Below are positions 8,020 through 10,731 of a stretch of DNA of 10,731 bases, in pieces. This DNA is from Pseudomonadota bacterium (GTDB lineage: Bacteria; Pseudomonadota; Gammaproteobacteria; Xanthomonadales; Xanthomonadaceae), in contig JAEWNA010000313.1 of assembly GCA_023392975.1 (NCBI GenBank), forward strand, positions 1 to 10,731, read 5' to 3'. How positions within the stretch are numbered: the first letter of the stretch is position 1; the number at the start of each line of letters is the position of its first letter. Under the pieces are notes generated by a model, which was not told where the DNA came from, made no database searches, and saw only the letters and a program-made list of their open reading frames with translations. The position numbers and the translations under genes were made by a program.

Positions 8020-8667
8020 TCAGCGACGCCCGCCCAGCAGCCCGCCGCTGATTTTCAGCAGGTCGCCGAGGCCGAGCTGGCCGTCGCCGTCCTGGTCGAG
8101 TACCGCCCCGAGCAGGCCGCCGCCGAGACCGCCCTGCTGGCGGACCGCCTGCTGCTCCTGGCCGAGGATGGCGCCCAGCACGTCGGCGCTGGCGTTGCCG
8201 CCGCCCAGGTCCGCCGCCGCACCGCCGCCACCGTCGTTGCCCGAAAACATCCGCTTGGCGAGATACGCCAGGACGATCGGGGCGAGGATCTTCATCAGCT
8301 GGCCGGCGCGATCGCCGCCGAGGCCGGTGGCTTCGCCCAGGTGCTGTTCGGCGCGGTCCTGCTGCCCGCCGAAGATGTGGCCGAGCATGCCGGCGCCGTC
8401 GGTCTGCCGGGTCTGCGCGCCGCCCAGCACCATGCCGAGCAGGCCGCCGAGGTCCGGAGCGCCGGCGTGGTCGCGCTGCAGCGCGCCGAACAGCGCCTCC
8501 GCGCCCTGGGGCTGGCTGGCGTTGCGGCCCAGCGCGCCCATCAGCAGCGGCAGCGCCGCGCTGACCGCGCCGGCGGCCTGGGTGCGGCCGACCCCGAGCT
8601 GCTGCGCGATCTGCTGCAGCGGCGCACCTTCGAGCTGGGAGAAGAGATCGTCGGTGAGTGCGGTCAT
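8020..8667 (-). CDS. DUF937/YidB-like protein with C-terminal EF-hand-like loop
   Basis: This is a 215-aa protein of the DUF937 (YidB-like) group, whose function is unknown. Residues about 1-130 carry the family features: MTALTDDLFSQLEGAPLQQIAQQLGV, a helical region, then AALPLLMGALGRNA. A second hydrophobic helix (LMKILAPIVLAYLAKRMF) is followed by a glycine-rich linker. Near the C-terminus, D191-x-D193-G-D195-G-Q197 to D202 fits a 12-residue EF-hand or dockerin-type calcium loop, with Asp at the last position. No signal peptide is evident. The ATG at 8667 is supported by AGGAG 8 nt upstream. Although the frame stays open as far as 9441, the upstream part overlaps the regulator gene and is a shadow. 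It stands alone between an Lrp-type gene and katG, and its own hairpin follows. Confidence 0.82.
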   Translation of the reverse strand: MTALTDDLFSQLEGAPLQQIAQQLGVGRTQAAGAVSAALPLLMGALGRNASQPQGAEALFGALQRDHAGAPDLGGLLGMVLGGAQTRQTDGAGMLGHIFGGQQDRAEQHLGEATGLGGDRAGQLMKILAPIVLAYLAKRMFSGNDGGGGAAADLGGGNASADVLGAILGQEQQAVRQQGGLGGGLLGAVLDQDGDGQLGLGDLLKISGGLLGGRR

Positions 8668-8728
8668 TGCGGTGACTCCTGCTTCGGGCGGCCTTGCCGC
8701 GGGTGGAGGGCTACTGTAGCGCTCCGGT

Positions 8729-8744
8729 CGGGCCGCACGGCCCG
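8729..8744. terminator. Short hairpin between the regulator and DUF937 genes
   Basis: CGGGCC (8729-8734) and GGCCCG (8739-8744) form a 6-bp stem with a 4-nt loop, 30 nt past the regulator's stop. The T-run (8754-8758) lies on the + strand side, where no gene ends, so on the - strand this is a weak terminator candidate only. Confidence 0.3.
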
Positions 8745-8774
8745 TGACGCGACTTTTTCGGTCGGCGGGCGGCC

Positions 8775-9248
8775 TCAGTCCTCGGGTATCGCCGTCGGCG
8801 GCAGGCCGGTGTTGCGGTGGAATTCGAAAATCAGGTGGGTCTCGATGTGCACCACTTCCGGCCGCTCGGTGAAGGCGGCGAGGGCGAACTCGCGCAGGTG
8901 CGCGCTGTCGCGCACGCCCACGTGCACGAGGAAGTCGTCGGCACCGGCGACGTGGTAGAAGGCCAGCACCTCGGGCAGTTCGCACAGATGGGCGTGGAAG
9001 CTTTCGACCAGCCCGCGCGAGTGCTGCTGCAGCCGCACCGCGACCAGCGCCTGCAGCCCGATCCCGATGGCGGCCGGCGCGATCTCCGCGTGGAAGCCGA
9101 GGATCGCCTTCGACTCGCGCAGGCGACGGATCCGCTCCAGCGCGGTCGAGGGTGCCACCCCGACCTTTTCGGCGAGGTCCTTGTTCGGCAGCCGCGCATT
9201 CTTCCGCAGCAGGCGGAGCAGGTCGAAGTCGATTCGGTCGAGCGGCAT
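8775..9248 (-). CDS. Lrp/AsnC-family transcriptional regulator
   Basis: Lrp/AsnC regulators are DNA-binding proteins that sense amino acids and usually control adjacent metabolic genes. The 157-aa product has an N-terminal winged helix-turn-helix (residues about 3-60: DRIDFDLLRLLRKNARLPNK, then LAEKVGVAPSTALERIRRL). A C-terminal RAM/AsnC ligand-binding domain follows (about 68-145), including the typical PEVLAFYHVAGADDFLVHV stretch. Length and order match the family. The ATG at 9248 (MPLDRIDFD) has AGGAG 9 nt upstream; the open frame beyond it reaches into the divergent gene and is not credible. It is divergent from a PLP-dependent trans-sulfuration-family enzyme across 92 bp, as mdeR is from mdeA in Pseudomonas putida. 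It may therefore control that enzyme in response to a sulfur amino acid; the ligand is inference. Confidence 0.92.
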   Translation of the reverse strand: MPLDRIDFDLLRLLRKNARLPNKDLAEKVGVAPSTALERIRRLRESKAILGFHAEIAPAAIGIGLQALVAVRLQQHSRGLVESFHAHLCELPEVLAFYHVAGADDFLVHVGVRDSAHLREFALAAFTERPEVVHIETHLIFEFHRNTGLPPTAIPED

Positions 9249-9287
9249 GGCGGCGGGCTCCTGCGAAATTTCGTTCGGGGCGAAGGA

Positions 9288-9315
9288 TCGACTCCGCATC
9301 CGGTTCCAGAATACT
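9288..9315 (+). promoter_or_regulatory. Candidate promoter for the PLP-dependent lyase
   Basis: TCGACT (9288-9293, 4 of 6 to TTGACA) and AATACT (9310-9315, 4 of 6 to TATAAT) are separated by 16 nt, placing a start site near 9322 and giving a leader of about 20 nt. It is the best promoter candidate in this short divergent region but is only moderate in quality. Confidence 0.35.
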
Positions 9316-9316
9316 G

Positions 9317-9332
9317 CCATTCCACCGAATGG
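9317..9332. promoter_or_regulatory. Candidate operator in the divergent regulator-lyase region
   Basis: CCATTC (9317-9322) and GAATGG (9327-9332) form a perfect inverted repeat around 4 nt, just downstream of the lyase -10 candidate. Lrp-type proteins bind imperfect palindromes of about 15 bp, so this is a reasonable binding site for the adjacent regulator. A second palindrome, CGAAATTTCG (9264-9273), lies by the regulator's ribosome binding site. Binding is inference. Confidence 0.4.
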
Positions 9333-9340
9333 ATGACGCC

Positions 9341-10543
9341 ATGAACGCCGATACCCGTTTCGACACCCGTGCCGTGCATGCCGGCCGCGAGGACTTCGTC
9401 GCGCTCGGCGTCCATGCGCCGCCGATCGACCTGTCCAGCACCTATCCCGTGCGCGACCTGGACATTGGCACCGCCAGCTTCGATGCCCTGGTCGCCGGCG
9501 ACGCCGCGGCCGCCAATCCGATCTATGCCCGCCTGCACAACCCGACCGTGGCGCGGGTCGAAGGCGCGATCGCCCGGCTCGAAGGCACCGAGGCCTGCGT
9601 CGCCTACGGCTCGGGCATGGCCGCGCTGACCGCGCTGCTGCTCGCCTCGCGCAGCAGCGGCGGCCATGTGCTGGTGGTGCGGCCGCTGTACGGCACTTCC
9701 GACCACCTGCTCGCCAGCGGCCTGACCGGGCTCGAAGCCGAGTTCGTCGAGGCGCACGAGATCGCCGCGCGCCGTCGCGCCGACACCGCGCTGGTGCTGA
9801 TCGAGACGCCGGCCAACCCGACCCTGGACCTGGTCGACATCCGCGCCGTGGTCGAGGCCGCGGGCGACGTGCCGGTGGCGGTGGATTCGACGTTCGCCAC
9901 GCCGGTGCTGCAGCGGCCGGCCGAACTCGGCGCGACGTACGTGCTGCACAGCGCGACCAAGTTCCTCGGCGGCCACGGCGACGTCGTCGCCGGCGTCGTC
10001 TGCTGCGACGAAGCCCACGCGAAGGCACTGCGCCAGGTCCGTGCCGCCACCGGCGGGTTACTGCATCCGCTGGCCGCGTTCCTGCTGCATCGCGGTCTGC
10101 CCACGCTGGCACTGCGGGTCGAGCGCGCGCAGGCGAACGCGATCGACCTCGCGCACCGCCTCGTCGCGCATCCCGCCGTGGCGAAGGTGTTCTTCCCGGG
10201 CCTCGGCACGGTGCGCAACGCCCACCTGCACACCACGCAGATGCGCGGGCCCGGCACGCTGATCGCGTTCGAGGTGCATGGCGGCCACGATGTCGCGGCC
10301 GCGGTCATGCGCCACGTCGCGCTGCTGACGCCGGCGGTGAGCCTGGGCTCGGTCGATACGCTGATCCAGCATCCCGCCGGCCTCACCCATCGCGTGCTCG
10401 ACGAAGCGACCCGCGAGCGTTGCGGCATCACCGCCGGCCTGCTGCGGCTGTCGGTCGGCATCGAACACGTCGACGACCTCTGGGCGGACCTCGCGCAGGC
10501 GCTCGATCGCGCACACGCGATGCCCCTGCGCGACGCGGCTTGA
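9341..10543 (+). CDS. PLP-dependent Cys/Met metabolism (trans-sulfuration) enzyme, methionine gamma-lyase-like
   Basis: This 400-aa protein belongs to the fold-type I Cys/Met metabolism PLP family (methionine gamma-lyase, cystathionine gamma-synthase and lyases, O-acetylhomoserine sulfhydrylase). The PLP lysine is K207 in HSATKFLGGHGD; D182 (VDSTF) contacts the pyridine nitrogen. Y62 and R64 (IYARLHNPT) reach the partner subunit's phosphate. S91-G92-M93 and Y117 (RPLYGT) line the site, and R369 (GLLRLSVG) binds the substrate carboxylate. The SLGSVDTLIQHPAGLTHR segment is typical of gamma-lyases. The residue two after the catalytic Tyr is Thr119, whereas classical methionine gamma-lyases have Cys there (YGC), so methionine specificity is uncertain. 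The divergent Lrp-type regulator supports a catabolic role in sulfur amino-acid use. The ATG at 9341 is chosen; 9329 is also in frame. The enzyme is cytoplasmic and probably tetrameric by family. Confidence 0.88.
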   Translation: MNADTRFDTRAVHAGREDFVALGVHAPPIDLSSTYPVRDLDIGTASFDALVAGDAAAANPIYARLHNPTVARVEGAIARLEGTEACVAYGSGMAALTALLLASRSSGGHVLVVRPLYGTSDHLLASGLTGLEAEFVEAHEIAARRRADTALVLIETPANPTLDLVDIRAVVEAAGDVPVAVDSTFATPVLQRPAELGATYVLHSATKFLGGHGDVVAGVVCCDEAHAKALRQVRAATGGLLHPLAAFLLHRGLPTLALRVERAQANAIDLAHRLVAHPAVAKVFFPGLGTVRNAHLHTTQMRGPGTLIAFEVHGGHDVAAAVMRHVALLTPAVSLGSVDTLIQHPAGLTHRVLDEATRERCGITAGLLRLSVGIEHVDDLWADLAQALDRAHAMPLRDAA

Positions 10544-10558
10544 GCGTGCGCGCGTCGG

Positions 10559-10577
10559 CGACGCCGGTCAGGCGTCG
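10559..10577. terminator. Short convergent hairpin
   Basis: CGACGCC (10559-10565) and GGCGTCG (10571-10577) form a 7-bp stem whose loop contains the stop codon of the partial - strand gene. It lies 15 nt after the lyase stop and could serve both convergent genes. A 12-nt direct repeat GCGTCGGCGACG (10552-10563 and 10572-10583) overlaps it. No T-run is present. Confidence 0.3.
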
Positions 10578-10731
10578 GCGACGACCACGTCGAATTCGCC
10601 GGCCATGACCCGGTCGTGGCGGCCGGTGCGCCAGCCGCGGACGCCGTCGCGCACCAGCGGCGAAGGCTCGGTGCGATAACGCCGGGCGATGCGCGGGTCG
10701 TCGTCGTGGCCGAGACGGGCAGGGCGTGGAT
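10568..10731 (-). CDS. 3' end of an unrecognised gene (partial)
   Basis: The last 53 codons of a - strand gene run off the window edge. The visible C-terminus is charged and hydrophilic, with motifs such as GHDDDPRIARRYRTEPSP and VRGWRTGRHDRV, and it ends in MAGEFDVVVADA. There is no membrane segment. The third-position GC pattern and absence of in-frame stops fit real coding sequence, and the frame ends neatly 24 nt from the convergent lyase stop. I do not recognise the family from this fragment and assign no function. Confidence 0.55.
   Translation of the reverse strand, partial: PRPARLGHDDDPRIARRYRTEPSPLVRDGVRGWRTGRHDRVMAGEFDVVVADA

Noticed and set aside
8668..9441. Upstream extension of the DUF937 frame to 9441
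   Set aside because: It overlaps the Lrp/AsnC gene in another frame, reads as Arg/Pro/Ala-rich shadow sequence, and the ATG at 8667 has a good AGGAG.
10552..10583. 12-nt direct repeat GCGTCGGCGACG, possible attachment-type site
   Set aside because: It is short, GC-simple and spans ordinary coding and convergent sequence, with no mobile genes nearby, so chance is sufficient.

Overview
The window is chromosomal DNA of very high G+C from what looks like a member of the Xanthomonadaceae/Lysobacteraceae (Lysobacter/Luteimonas-like Gammaproteobacteria). The lineage is inferred from the conserved gene order ffh - rpsP - rimM - trmD - rplS, the strong GC bias at third codon positions and the general flavour of the proteins. 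No sequence search was possible. There is no sign of mobile elements, CRISPR arrays, tRNA or rRNA genes.

Positions 1-3900 are a core translation and secretion block on the + strand: ffh (SRP GTPase), then the ribosomal operon rpsP (S16), rimM (30S maturation factor), trmD (tRNA m1G37 methyltransferase) and rplS (L19), closed by a perfect 10-bp GC hairpin. The ffh-rpsP gap holds four consecutive hairpins, and rplS is preceded by a 164-nt gap with a -10-like box and three candidate stem-loops.

Positions 3900-5640 are an eroding accessory stretch. A DUF3667-type zinc-ribbon membrane protein on the - strand is cut by an in-frame TGA and has a degenerate zinc ribbon. hslR (Hsp15) is intact on the + strand. 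A 70-codon - strand ORF facing it looks like an internally deleted remnant of a larger protein.

Positions 5640-9250 are three - strand genes: katG (bifunctional catalase-peroxidase, all key catalytic residues present), a DUF937/YidB-like protein with a C-terminal EF-hand-like calcium loop, and an Lrp/AsnC-family regulator. katG has a convincing OxyR-type operator next to its likely -35 region, so it is probably peroxide-induced. Divergent from the regulator is a PLP-dependent trans-sulfuration-family enzyme (9341-10543). This arrangement resembles the mdeR-mdeA pair of methionine gamma-lyase loci and suggests that the regulator controls sulfur amino-acid catabolism. The window ends in the 3' part of an unrecognised - strand gene.

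I found no clearly new multi-gene system. The points most worth checking are the TGA-split DUF3667 gene, the ffh-rpsP hairpin cluster, the candidate rplS leader RNA, the internally deleted ORF and the Lrp-lyase intergenic palindrome.
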